From assembly GCA_036365145.1 (NCBI GenBank), contig JAEOAD010002279.1:926001-990000 (forward strand): DNA of 64,000 nucleotides, written 5' to 3'. The stretch comes from Orientallactaga sibirica. Its lineage: Eukaryota > Chordata > Mammalia > Rodentia > Dipodidae. The notes beneath the pieces are model-generated. The model saw only the letters and a program-made list of their open reading frames with translations, ran no database searches and was not told the origin of the DNA. The translations under genes were made by a program, and so were the position numbers. Below, in pieces: positions 11,112 to 19,925 of this stretch (the first letter of the stretch is position 1; each line of letters starts with the position of its first letter).

Positions 11112-11275
11112 AAGCTGGGAGTGGTGGCGCATGCTTATAATCACAGCACTCGGGAGGCAGGAGGATTGCCATGAGTTCAAGGCCACTCTGAGATGACTAC
11201 ATAGTGAATTCCAGGTCATCCTGGGCCAGAGTGAAACCCTACTTCGAAAAAAACAAAAAACAAACAAACAAAGAA
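11112..11275 (+). mobile_element. B1 SINE
   Basis: 'gctgggagtggtggcgcatg' leads into the B1 body and an (aaac)n tail. The flanks share 'aaactgtcc' and 'aacctgtcc'. Confidence 0.93.
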
Positions 11276-11825
11276 ACCTGTCCTTTTTTCTAAAAGTTTC
11301 ACAATTTCAGATATTTAGTTTGAGTATATGGTCATTCAATTAATATATGAGATTATTATTTTTTATTCCATGTGGGTATCTAATTGTTCTGGAGTCATTT
11401 GAAAAAAAAAAAAAAACTATCTCCATTAAATTGTCATTACACCCTGGGTCACTTGCCCATCTGTTTAAAAGATCCCTTTGGACCTTTAACTGTGTTCCTT
11501 TGATGTGTCTGATTCTCTGAATAGCTAATGTCTTACTAACTTGATGACTGTGGCTTTATGGTAATTCTTAAAATTAGATACTCTAATAAGGCCCCTAATC
11601 TTATTCTTTTCAGGAACTGTTTTGGTGAAGTTAAAGAATTCCTACTAGGATTTTGATTAGGATTAGATTGAAACTGTAGATCAATTTGGGGATAATTGAT
11701 ATGTTAATAATATTGAGTTTTCTTACCTGCTAATATGGTTTTTCTAATTACCTGCGCCTTCTCTAAATGCTATCACCATTTTTTGCAGTTTTGTTAGATT
11801 TACCTTTAAGTAATTCATGCATTTT

Positions 11826-12290
11826 TCTAAAGTTTATTTATTTATTTTATTTATTTTGGGGGGGGAGAAAGAAAGAGGCAGATAGAAAGATAAATAGAGA
11901 GAGGACTGGAGAGATGGCTAAGCCTTTTACACTTACGTGCAAAGCCAAAGGACCTAGGTTCAATTCCCCAGGACCCACGTAAGCCAGGTGCACAAGGGGC
12001 ACACACGTCTGTAGTTCCTTTGCAGTGGCTGGAGGCCCTGGCACGCCCATTCTCCCTCTCTCTCATCTGAATCTTTCTCTCCCGTAAATAAATAAAATAT
12101 AAATAAAATTTTAAGGAGAGAGAGAAAAAGAGAGAGCGAATGGCTGCTCCAGGGCTTCTAGCGGCTGCAAGTGAACCCCAGATTCATGCACCACCTTGTG
12201 CATCTGGCTTACGTGGGTCCTGGGGAATCACACCTGAGTCCTTTAGCTTTGCAGGCAAATGTCTTAACCACTGAATCATCTCTCCAGCCC
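11826..12290 (-). mobile_element. Type B SINE split by a second SINE
   Basis: The tail part lies at 11826-11903 and the body and head at 12113-12290. The pair is bounded by the target duplication 'taattcatgca' at 11811-11821 and 12291-12301, within LINE-1 sequence. The left breakpoint of the tandem duplication lies inside this SINE at about 12263. Confidence 0.9.
11904..12112 (+). mobile_element. Type B SINE nested inside another SINE
   Basis: A complete plus-strand type B element ('ggactggagagatggctaag' to the (aaat)n tail) inserted in the (ga)n stretch of the older minus-strand SINE. It must be the younger of the two. Confidence 0.93.
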
Positions 12291-12399
12291 TAATTCATGC
12301 AGTTTTGATGATACTATAGATTAGCTTCCTGACAAGGATGGTGTTGTATCCCCATTTTCCCAGGACCCAGCCACATGCCAGGTGTTTTGAAGGAGCCAG

Positions 12400-12578
12400 A
12401 TCCCACAGGCAGACTACCTGAGTGGAAGTCTCACCTTTGCACTAACAGGCATTAGATCCTTGGGTTGTCCATACTATGTGTCTTCATTCATTAAGAGAGC
12501 ATATCAACAATGCCCACTTCTTAGGATTGTTTCAAGGATTTAATGAAGCACATCAAGCACATAGAGGCAACTCAACCA
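12400..12578 (+). mobile_element. MIR-like remnant (copy A)
   Basis: 'cacctttgcactaacaggc' and 'cttaggattgtttcaaggat' follow MIR order with divergence. The corresponding sequence in copy B is at about 15000-15188, but the two differ around 12419-12460. Confidence 0.5.
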
Positions 12579-12584
12579 TTTTAG

Positions 12585-12713
12585 GATTAAGAACCCGGGT
12601 TTTCCAGGTCCCACATTTAGCCAGATGCAAAGTGACAAGGGCTAACATGACCACAGGGGGGGGCGGAGGCATCTTGATTTCAACTCAGCAGCGGGCACGC
12701 CATCTCTATCTGT
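12585..12713 (+). mobile_element. Type A SINE fragment present only in copy A
   Basis: It holds 'aagaacccgggttttccagg' and the 'tttagccagatgcaaagtga' body, and stops at 'catctctatctgt' with no A-rich tail. It is bounded by 'cattttag' at 12577-12584 and 12714-12721. Copy B has one 'cattttag' at the orthologous point. Either a truncated insertion in A or a deletion between short repeats in B. Confidence 0.8.
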
Positions 12714-12735
12714 CATTTTAGATTTCATTCTTTAA

Positions 12736-12957
12736 TAAAAAAATTTGATTTTTATTTATTTATTTGAGAGAGAGAGATACAGAAGGCAGGTAGTAGAGAG
12801 AGAGAGAATGGGCATGCCAGGGCCTCCAGCCACTGCAAACGAACTTCAGATGCGTGTGCCCCCTTGTGCATCCAGCTTACATGGGTCCTGGGAGTCAAAC
12901 CTGGGTCCTTTGGCTTTGCAGGCAAGCGCCTTAACCACTAAGCCATCTCTCCAGCCC
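12736..12957 (-). mobile_element. Type B SINE (copy A)
   Basis: A full reverse type B element with the perfect target duplication 'agatttcattct' at 12720-12731 and 12958-12969. It has the same insertion site as 15207-15429, so it predates the duplication. Confidence 0.95.
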
Positions 12958-13089
12958 AGATTTCATTCTCACTAGCCATGTGATCTTGGGCAAACTATGT
13001 TTTGATCTCGGCAAAGTAATTTTGATAAGCTGCCATGTTCCTAATTATAAGTTAAAGCTGATAATAACATTTATAGGATGGTGCTTTCA

Positions 13090-13180
13090 GGCTGGGTCTT
13101 GTGGCTTAGGCATGTTATGCCCTGGGGCTGAAGACAGAACGATCACAAGTTCAAGGCCAGCCCTGGCAATTCAATTCAGT
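13090..13180 (+). mobile_element. Old B1-like element (copy A)
   Basis: 'ggctgggtcttgtggcttag', 'acaagttcaaggccagccc' and 'gcaattcaattcagtga' are a decayed B1. In copy B the 3' end is intact ('gagaccctatctcaaaa'), while here it is lost in a junction. Confidence 0.65.
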
Positions 13181-13275
13181 GACAGCCTGAGTTCAAGGCC
13201 ACCCTGAGACTACATAGCGAATTCCAGGTCAGCCTGGGCTAGAGTGAGACCCTACCTCAAATAATAACAATGACA
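13181..13275 (+). mobile_element. B1 SINE, 5' half deleted (copy A)
   Basis: Only 'gagttcaaggccaccctgag' through 'gtgagaccctacctcaaa' remains, joined to the old B1 through 'cagcct'. Copy B retains the full element at 15683-15850. The deletion is therefore private to copy A. Confidence 0.9.
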
Positions 13276-13471
13276 ACAACAACAATAGGAGTGAAGAGAT
13301 AGAGTGGTGACACGGTGCTTGCCTGGTATGCAGTAGGCATACCCAACACCGCAAATGAATAAGTAATTAAATAAATAACAGCAAGTGAGAAGTGCAGTAT
13401 ATAACAAATGCTTGGGGCTCACCATGAGCTCTTATTGATGGAGCTACTAACCCTATCTACATTGGCACAGT

Positions 13472-13508
13472 GGTGTGTGCGTGTGTGTGTGTGTGTGTAT
13501 GTGTGTGT
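13472..13508. repeat. (gt)n microsatellite (copy A)
   Basis: An interrupted GT run, shorter than the homologous run at 16048-16101. Confidence 0.95.
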
Positions 13509-13800
13509 AGATGCACATATCCTGTGTGCTCACATTCTGTGATGGTTAAGTTTGTGTCAACTCGATCTGTTCAGGAATCCACAGACCTTCCTCATACGTG
13601 GGTCTCTGAGGTTTCCGCTAGGAAGGATTAACTAAAGGAAGAATCCTTCCCCCACGTTGAGCCCTTCCCTCAGAGTGGGCGGCCTCTCTCAGAGGAGGGG
13701 GCTTGTTTATCTAAAGAAGCTCTGGGAAGAAAGGCATCCTGTCCTTCCACCTGGATGTTGGTGCTGCTCGCTGTTCTCTGCTTGGTGCTTGGTGCTTTCC

Positions 13801-13952
13801 AGCGTGGACTGAAGACCAGTGTGGACTGAAGACCAGCGTGGACTGAAGAGCAGCGTGGACTGAAGAGCAGCGTGGACTGAAGAGCAGCGTGGACTGAGGA
13901 CCAGCGTGGACTGAAGACCAGCGTGGACTGAAGACCAGCGTGGCTGAAGAGC
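13801..13952 (+). repeat. 17-bp minisatellite, array 1 of copy A
   Basis: About nine units of 'agcgtggactgaagacc' or '...gagc', with variants at positions 12-16. The minus strand is open through the array because the unit contains no stop in any reverse frame. Confidence 0.95.
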
Positions 13953-14186
13953 AGGACCAGCGTGGACCATTGTGGATCCAGCGTACATTCCTCTTGAGTG
14001 GGTCTCTGAGGGTGCTCCCAGGAAGGATTCGCTGAAGGAGGAATCCTTCCCCCAGGGTGAGCCCTTCTCCCAGAGTGGGTGGTCCCTCTCAGAGGTGGGC
14101 TTTATCTAAGGAAGTTCTGGGAGAAAAGAATCCCTCCCACCTGGCTGCAGGTGCTGCCGGCTGCCTTCCAGAGAGGACTGAAGAGC

Positions 14187-14334
14187 AGCGTGGACTGAAG
14201 AGCAGCGTGGACTGAAGAGCAGCGTGGACTGAAGACCAGCGTGGACTGAAGACCAGCGTGGACTGAAGAGCAGCGTGAACTGAAGAGCAGCGTGGACTGA
14301 AGAGCAGCGTGGACTGAAGAAGAGCAGCGTGGAC
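14187..14334 (+). repeat. 17-bp minisatellite, array 2 of copy A
   Basis: About nine further units of the same 17-mer, after a second, more diverged copy of the upstream LTR segment (14000-14186). One unit carries 'gtgaact' and the last has an extra 'aag'. Confidence 0.95.
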
Positions 14335-14349
14335 TCCTCTGCAGCCACC

Positions 14350-14857
14350 CACTGAGCCATCTTGGGAGGCCCTGACATTAACTTTAGCAACACTTTAACA
14401 AACACACACTTGCTGAACAATGAATCCTAGCCTCGAATAAGAAATTAGAAGAGAAATTCAAGTCACAGAAAAAGACAGCTGCAAAGCTGCCACGGGTCCC
14501 TGGCTGGCTGGCTGGCTGGCTTGCTGGCTATTAAAATGTGGTTGTTTTCAACTGCTCCCTGCTAAATGATTTTCTTCGGCTGTCCAGAATTTCCGCCGCC
14601 CCTCCTCCTCACGGCAAACCTCATTGCAGACAGTGGTGTCGAAGCTTCAAACTAAAATCAATCTATTTATTGTAATGACTTCTGGTTACATACACCCAAT
14701 TACCATTGTCATTAAGAAGGCAGCTGCCGCCAGTATTGAATAACAATGTGACATTAGGCGTTCAGTGTGTGCGTGGCTCAAAGCATGGCTTTCTGGGGAA
14801 GAAAAAAAATCTGGACACATCTAAGATAATTATCATTTGTTTTAACTTATCGCCTTC
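14350..14857. promoter_or_regulatory. Non-repeat block, candidate conserved regulatory element (copy A)
   Basis: This stretch is not recognisable as a repeat. The core 14640-14765 is dense in developmental factor-like motifs: 'ctatttattgtaatgac', 'cccaattaccattgtcatt', 'ggcagctgcc', 'gaataacaatgtgacatta'. It is nearly identical to 17165-17690. Function is inferred from motif density only. A (ctgg)n run lies at about 14500-14527. Confidence 0.4.
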
Positions 14858-15206
14858 TTCTTAACCACTGAATCATCTCTCCAGCCCTAATTCATGCAGT
14901 TTTGGTGATACTATAGATTAGCTTCCTGACAAGGATGGTGTTGTATCCCCATTTTCCCAGGACCCAGCCACATGCCATGTGTTTTGAAGGAGCCAGATCC
15001 CACAGGCAGACTACCTCTTCATTGGAAGCCTCAGGATTGTTTTGCACTAACAGGCATTAGATCCATTTTAGGGTTGTTAAATACTATGTGTCTTCATTCA
15101 TTAAGAGAGCATATCAACAATGCCCACTTCTTAGGATTGTTTCAAGGATTTAATGAAGCACATCAAGCACATAGAGGCAACTCAACCATTTTAGATTTCA
15201 TTCTTT

Positions 15207-15429
15207 AAAAAAAATTTGATTTTTATTTATTTATTTGAGAGAGAGAGATACAGAAATAGGCAGGTAGAGAGAGAGAGAATGGGCATGCCAGGGCCTCCAG
15301 CCACTGCAAACGAACTTCAGATGCGTGTGCCCCCTTGTGCATCCAGCTTACATGGGTCCTGGGGAGTCAAACCTGGGTCCTTTGGCTTTGCAGGCAAGCG
15401 CCTTAACCACTAAGCCATCTCTCCAGCCC
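15207..15429 (-). mobile_element. Type B SINE (copy B)
   Basis: Same insertion as 12736-12957, with the target duplication 'agatttcattct' at about 15193-15204 and 15430-15441. Differences from copy A are almost all small indels. Confidence 0.95.
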
Positions 15430-15561
15430 AGATTTCATTCTCACTAGCCATGTGATCTTGGGCAAACTATGTTTTGATCTCGGGCAAAGTAATTTTGATA
15501 AGCTGCCATGTTCCTAATTATAAGTTAAAGCTGATAATAACATTTATAGGATGGTGCTTTC

Positions 15562-15680
15562 AGGCTGGGTCTTGTGGCTTAGGCATGTTATGCCCTGGGG
15601 CTGAAGACAGAACGATCACAAGTTCAAGGCCAGCCCTGGCAATTCAATTCAGTGAGACCCTATCTCAAAATTAATAATAA
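15562..15680 (+). mobile_element. Old B1-like element (copy B)
   Basis: The complete version of the decayed B1 at 13090, ending 'gagaccctatctcaaaatta'. Confidence 0.65.
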
Positions 15681-15682
15681 GG

Positions 15683-15819
15683 AGCCGGGCATGGTGGCGC
15701 ACGCCTTTAATCCCAGCACCAGGGAGGCAGAGGTAGGAGGATCGCCATGAGTTCAAGGCCACCCTGAGACTACATAGCGAATTCCAGGTCAGCCTGGGCT
15801 AGAGTGAGACCCTACCTCA

Positions 15820-15857
<38 letters not shown>

Positions 15858-15860
15858 CAA
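15683..15860 (+). mobile_element. B1 SINE with (taa)n/(caa)n tail
   Basis: Full B1 ('gagccgggcatggtggcgc' to 'gagaccctacctcaaa') whose tail has become a long AAT and AAC trinucleotide run. Confidence 0.95.
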
Positions 15861-16047
15861 CAACAACAATAGGAGTGAAGAGATAGAGTGGTGACACGGT
15901 GCTTACCTGGTATGCAGTAGGCATACCCAACACCGCAAATGAATAAGTAATTAAATAAATAGCAGCAAGTGAGAAGTGCAGTGTATAACACATGCTTGGG
16001 GCTCACCGTGAGCTCTTATTGATGGAGTACTAACCCTATCTACATCG

Positions 16048-16061
16048 GCACAGTGGTGTGT

Positions 16062-16101
<40 letters not shown>
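16048..16101. repeat. (gt)n microsatellite (copy B)
   Basis: A nearly pure GT run directly before the LTR. Longer than in copy A. Confidence 0.97.
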
Positions 16102-16105
<4 letters not shown>

Positions 16106-16130
16106 GCACATATCCTGTGTGCTCACATGC

Positions 16131-16958
16131 TGTGATGGTTAAGTTTGTGTCAACTCGATCTGTTTAGGAATCCACAGACCTTCCTCATACGTGGGTCTCT
16201 GAGGTTTCCGCTAGGAAGGATTAACTAAAGGAAGAATCCTTCCCCCACGTTGAGCCCTTCCCCCAGAGTGGACTGCCCCTCTCAGAGGAGGGGGCTTGTT
16301 TATCTAAAGAAGCTCTGGGAAGAAAGGCATCCTGTCCTTCCACCTGGATGTTGGTGCTGCTCGCTGTTCTCTGCTTGGTGCTTGGTGCTTTCCAGCGTGG
16401 ACTGAAGAGCAGCGTGGACTGAAGAGCAGCGTGGACTGAAGAGCAGCGTGGACTGAAGAGCAGCGTGGACTGAGGACCAGCGTGGACTGAAGACCAGCGT
16501 GGACTGAAGAGCAGCGTGGACTGAAGACCAGCGTGGGCTGAAGAGCAGCATGGATTGAGGACCAGCGTGGACTGAAGACCAGCGTGGACTGAGGACCAGT
16601 GTGGACTGAGGACCAGCGTGGACTGAAGACCAGCGTGGACTGAAGAGCAGTGTGGACTGAAGAGCAGCGTGGACTGAGGACCAGTGTGGACTGAGGACCA
16701 GCGTGGACTGAGGACCAGCGTGGACTGAAGAGCAGCGTGGACTGAAGAGCAGCATCTCTCCAGGACGCCTCCAGGCCTTCAGTGCCGGATCGGGACTGCT
16801 GAGGCCTCCAGCCTCGTGGACTGAGCAGCTCCCGGGTTCCTTGACTCTTTGGTCTGCAACCTGCTCTTGCTGGACTGCCGTAAACTAATCCAATAAATTC
16901 CCTTTTAATACACTTCATTCTATCGGTTCTGTTCCTCTGGAGAACCCTGACTAATACA
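16131..16958 (+). mobile_element. Solo ERVL-type (MLT2-like) LTR with internal minisatellite
   Basis: It starts 'tgtgatggttaagtttgtg' and ends 'ctctggagaaccctgactaa' plus 'taca', ends I associate with ERVL/MLT2-type LTRs. A perfect 5-bp target duplication 'catgc' flanks it (16126-16130, 16959-16963). 'aataaattccctttt' near 16892 fits the polyadenylation region. About 360 bp in the middle is a 17-bp array, which makes the LTR unusually long. Confidence 0.85.
16394..16754 (+). repeat. 17-bp minisatellite in LTR, about 21 units (copy B)
   Basis: Continuous array of 'agcgtggactgaagagc' with recurring variants ('gaggacc', 'gaagacc', 'agtgtgg'). Since 17 is not a multiple of three, all three reverse frames cycle through one 17-residue pattern. 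That gives spurious minus-strand open frames of 151 and 204 codons. Confidence 0.97.
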
Positions 16959-16963
16959 CATGC

Positions 16964-17164
16964 TAAGATATTCTTGATTCTTCTGCGTGATTTCCTTGAG
17001 ATGAAGTCTCACTGAACCTTGAGCTCACTGCCTTTCAGCCACACTGACTGACTGACTGACCAGCAAGCCGCGGAGACATCCTCCTTGCCTTCCCCACGCC
17101 GGCCTGGACCTGGGGCCCAGCTTGGCTTTTGATGTGGGCACGGAGGATTGAGGGCAGCTCCTTG
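16964..17164. other. LTR flank retained only in copy B
   Basis: A unique stretch with a short (ctga)n run at about 17043-17060. It has no counterpart in copy A, where it was deleted together with the LTR end. No function recognised. Confidence 0.6.
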
Positions 17165-17690
17165 TGTTTGTACACAAGCACCCACTGAGCCATCTTGGGA
17201 GGCCCTGACATTAACTTTAGCAACACTTTAACAAACACACACTTGCTGAACAATGAATCCTGGCCTCGAATAAGAAATTAGAAGAGAAATTCAAGTCACA
17301 GAAAAGACAGCTGCAAAGCTGCCACGGGTCCCTGGCTGGCTGGCTGGCTGGCTGGCTTATTAAAATGTGGTTGTTTTCAACTGCTCCTGCTAAATGATTT
17401 TCTTCGGCTGTCCAGAATTTCCCGCCGCCCCTCCTCCCCTCACGGCAAACCTCATTGCAGACAGTGGTGTCGAAGCTTCAAACTAAAATCAATCTATTTA
17501 TTGTAATGACTTCTGGTTACATACACCCAATTACCATTGTCATTAAGAAGGCAGCTGCCGCCAGTATTGAATAACAATGTGACATTAGGCGTTCAGTGTG
17601 TGCGTGGCTCAAAGCATGGCTTTCTGGGGGAAGAAAAAATCTGGACACATCTAAGATAATTATCATTTGTTTTTAACTTATCGCCTTCTT
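17165..17690. promoter_or_regulatory. Non-repeat block, candidate conserved regulatory element (copy B)
   Basis: Duplicate of 14350-14857. Through the core I see no base substitution between copies, only one- or two-base indels in short runs (for example 'tccctgc' against 'tcctgc'). The (ctgg)n run at about 17332-17357 varies in length. Regulatory role is inferred. Confidence 0.4.
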
Positions 17691-17692
17691 TC

Positions 17693-17867
17693 TTTTTTAA
17701 TATTTTGTATTTATTTATTTGAGAGAGTATGCAGGAGAGAAGAGAGAATGGGCGTGCAAGGGCCTCCAGCCACTGCAAACAAACCCCAGATGTGTGCGCC
17801 CCCTTGTACATCTGGCTTACGTGGTATCTGGAGAATCAAACCTGGGTCCTTTGGCTTTGCAGGCAAG
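17693..17867 (-). mobile_element. Type B SINE lacking its head
   Basis: Reverse type B from the tail to 'ttggctttgcaggcaag', after which the head (about 30 bp) is absent. 'gccttcttt' occurs at both sides (about 17683 and 17878). It lies exactly at the right boundary of the duplication. Confidence 0.9.
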
Positions 17868-17879
17868 CCCATTTTTTGC

Positions 17880-18668
17880 CTTCTTTCTAAAACACATTAT
17901 AAGATCATCACCAACTTACTAATGTTCGGGAAATGATTGACAGTATCAAGTACATAAAATTCTGGGGCAGCCTTTTTGGGCTATGACAGGGAATTAGCAC
18001 AAGTGGTCTCAACCTCTGAGGGAGTTCCCAGGTTTGATTGTCTTTGGATGAGTGTGTTCTCACAGCTCTAGACACTGTGAATAATATGGGGCTGGGGGTC
18101 AGTGAATCACAGCTTGGTGGCATGTACTGAGCAAAAGTCAAGCTGGGCAGTGTGCTGTGTCTTTGGCCAAGCCAACTGCTTTGCCTCATCTTTATTTATG
18201 AAACAGTGGGTACCATGGGTAGACTGGAACTCGATCTGGTTTTAAGATTCCCTTCTCTGCCTTCAGACTTTTACCAGTTCTAGTTGAAAGGAAAGAATTT
18301 ACCTGGAAAAGGAAAATAGTTATCTTAAGTGTGATCTGCTCAAGGGCTGGATTAATAGCCTTCAAGTGGAGACATTCAATACTGAAAGACAGATGGGTTA
18401 ACATTGCTGAGTCTTATCACATCTAATTAGGGTTGTTTCATTGCGTGAGCAATCAGTGAGCTAATGTTTTCCAACTTCTAGGATATTGAAAATATATTGC
18501 ATTAAATACTTAACTTTTTGAGTCTCTCATCTATTCTCTGATTTTGACACCATAAGGAACATTATGCTGGGTAAAGATCCAATTGACCTTATTCTCTTCA
18601 AGGGACCCAATTATCTATAAATTTACTATGACAATTTCCACAATTTAATCAGCACCAAACCATCCCTT
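17880..18668. other. Unassigned sequence
   Basis: No repeat family recognised. Frames on the minus strand (17908-18189, 18192-18404) lack domain similarity. Confidence 0.5.
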
Positions 18669-18670
18669 AT

Positions 18671-18717
18671 ACTTTTTTTTTAATTTGAGAGAGAGAGAGA
18701 GGGATACAGAAATAGGC

Positions 18718-18764
<47 letters not shown>

Positions 18765-18914
18765 GGGCACTCCAGGGCCTCCAGCCAGTGCAAATGAACT
18801 CCAAATGCATGCGCCACCTTGTGCATCTGGCTTACGTGGGTCCTGGGGACTTGAACCTGGGTCGTTTGGCTTTTCAGGCAAGCGCCTTAACCGCCAAGCT
18901 ATCTTTCCAGCCCC
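18671..18914 (-). mobile_element. Type B SINE with long (ag)n run
   Basis: Reverse type B whose pyrimidine stretch has expanded to about 38 nt of alternating AG at 18720-18757. The imperfect target is 'tcccttatactttt' against 'tcccttgtactttt'. Confidence 0.93.
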
Positions 18915-19002
18915 GTCCCTTGTACTTTTGCTTATTTCTTTCTCGAGGCTCTTAATAACTGTTCTCTACTGTCATCTGTTGGAAAGCCTTCAAATAAAGC
19001 TG

Positions 19003-19078
19003 GGATGTAACTTAGTTGTAAATCATGTGTCTGGCATGAATGAGGTCCTGGGTTTGGTCCTTGGCACAAGACAATGGA
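19003..19078 (+). mobile_element. ID-like SINE relic
   Basis: 'gctgggatgtaacttagt' followed by 'gtcctgggtttggtccttgg' matches the ID/tRNA-Ala-derived SINE layout with divergence. Confidence 0.6.
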
Positions 19079-19112
19079 TGAAGAATCTTTGGAACAATGT
19101 TATCATACTGGG

Positions 19113-19300
19113 TTGAGTTTAAGTCTCATCTCCGTCATTTAAATTGCGTGATTTAGGTCCATTCCTTATTTTCTATGGCTCTCAGTTTCTGCATGGCTAA
19201 AATGGGAATGCGCCTATTTTGTGGGGTTTAGGTGAGGCTCAAGGGACCAAGTAGATTACATCTTAGCAGAATTCCAAGTATCAAATAGGTGTCCCCAAGT
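19113..19300 (+). mobile_element. MIR element
   Basis: 'gagtttaagtctcatctccg', 'gctctcagtttctgcatgg' and 'ctaaaatgggaatgcgcc' follow plus-strand MIR order. Confidence 0.8.
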
Positions 19301-19925
19301 AATAGCTGTTGTGTTTGTGTCACACTCTGGAAAGTATACATACACTGAAGGCTTTAAGTCAAGAGCCTTATTTTTCTTCTAGTGATAAGAGAATGGTTAA
19401 GGATATGTGAAGGGAAATTAGCTATATCTCCAATCCAATACTGTGGAATTATGTAATAAGGAAAATTCAATAATATAAGTAGGTAGGTAGCAGAATGGAT
19501 ATATGGTATGACCCTAAGCATATAAAATAGCATAGAGGAAAATACTGGAAAGAAACAGTGCAAGAAGTGTAAAGTGGGTGTATTGGGAATATGAAATTTT
19601 CCCTTTCTTGCTTTTTAAAATAGGAAGCGGATTTTGAGAATTTATGGATATTTGTTCTTTTAATTTTGGACTCTCCAAAGTTTCTGTTTTTAATTTTTTG
19701 CACAATGAAGTTACATTAGCTATATCCCATGATGTCTCTGAATGCATACTAGAGAATCTCTATCACAGTGCTAATCAGCGGTGCATTCTAGGTTGGCAAA
19801 TATTTTTCAAAGTCTCTCCAAATCCACTTCAAACGTTTCCCCTTGCTTTACCATTTTTGCCTTCTTTTTGGTAGAACTTCATATTTATTTTCAATGCCTA
19901 TGTTTTGGCTTTAAGAATGACATGT
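19301..19925. other. Unassigned AT-rich sequence
   Basis: AT-rich with overlapping frames on both strands (19354-19874) and no recognisable domain. It might be LINE-derived, but no diagnostic motif was found. Confidence 0.45.

Larger units (their letters stand above)
9865..11826 (-). mobile_element. Old LINE-1 (L1ME-like) relic, interrupted by SINEs
   Basis: On the plus strand, 'agcttctttcacttagcat' near 9985-10010 and 'tagatcaatttggggataat' near 11680-11700 are reverse complements of ORF2 3' and reverse-transcriptase regions. 'tttgttagatttacctttaag' at 11791-11811 continues the RT match. SINEs at 10050-10307 and 10950-11275 split it, and it resumes after 12305. Frames are fully broken. Confidence 0.75.
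13538..14334 (+). mobile_element. ERVL-type LTR, 3' end lost, interior expanded (copy A)
   Basis: It starts 'tgtgatggttaagtttgtg' exactly as in copy B. The 'ggtctctgagg...ctctggga' segment and the 17-bp array are present twice here (13597-13952 and 14000-14334). The LTR 3' end ('gagaaccctgactaataca') is missing, and the array runs into 'cacccactgagcc' flanking sequence. Confidence 0.75.
12263..14859 (+). repeat. Tandem duplication, copy A (about 2.6 kb)
   Basis: The unit starts in the head of a minus SINE ('cttaaccactgaatcatc') and ends at 'cttatcgccttctt'. It is followed immediately by a second direct copy. Order within it: MIR-like, SINE fragment, type B SINE, old B1, 3' half of a B1, (gt)n, LTR with minisatellite, non-repeat block. 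Copy A lacks the LTR 3' end and about 240 bp of flank found in copy B. Confidence 0.93.
14860..17690 (+). repeat. Tandem duplication, copy B (about 2.8 kb)
   Basis: Direct repeat of 12263-14859. It retains a full B1 at 15683, a complete LTR with target duplications at 16126-16963 and about 200 bp after the LTR that copy A has lost. It lacks the SINE fragment of copy A. Its right edge abuts a minus-strand SINE at 17693. Confidence 0.93.

Noticed and set aside
13801..14334. CRISPR-like regularly spaced repeat
   Set aside because: Units are contiguous 17-mers without spacers in a mammalian LTR, so this is a minisatellite.
16300..16918. Minus-strand open frames of 151 and 204 codons with a 17-residue repeat
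   Set aside because: They are produced by the 17-bp minisatellite, which lacks stops in all reverse frames. Two frames overlap and encode permutations of the same pattern. The same occurs at 13707-13988 and 14089-14420.
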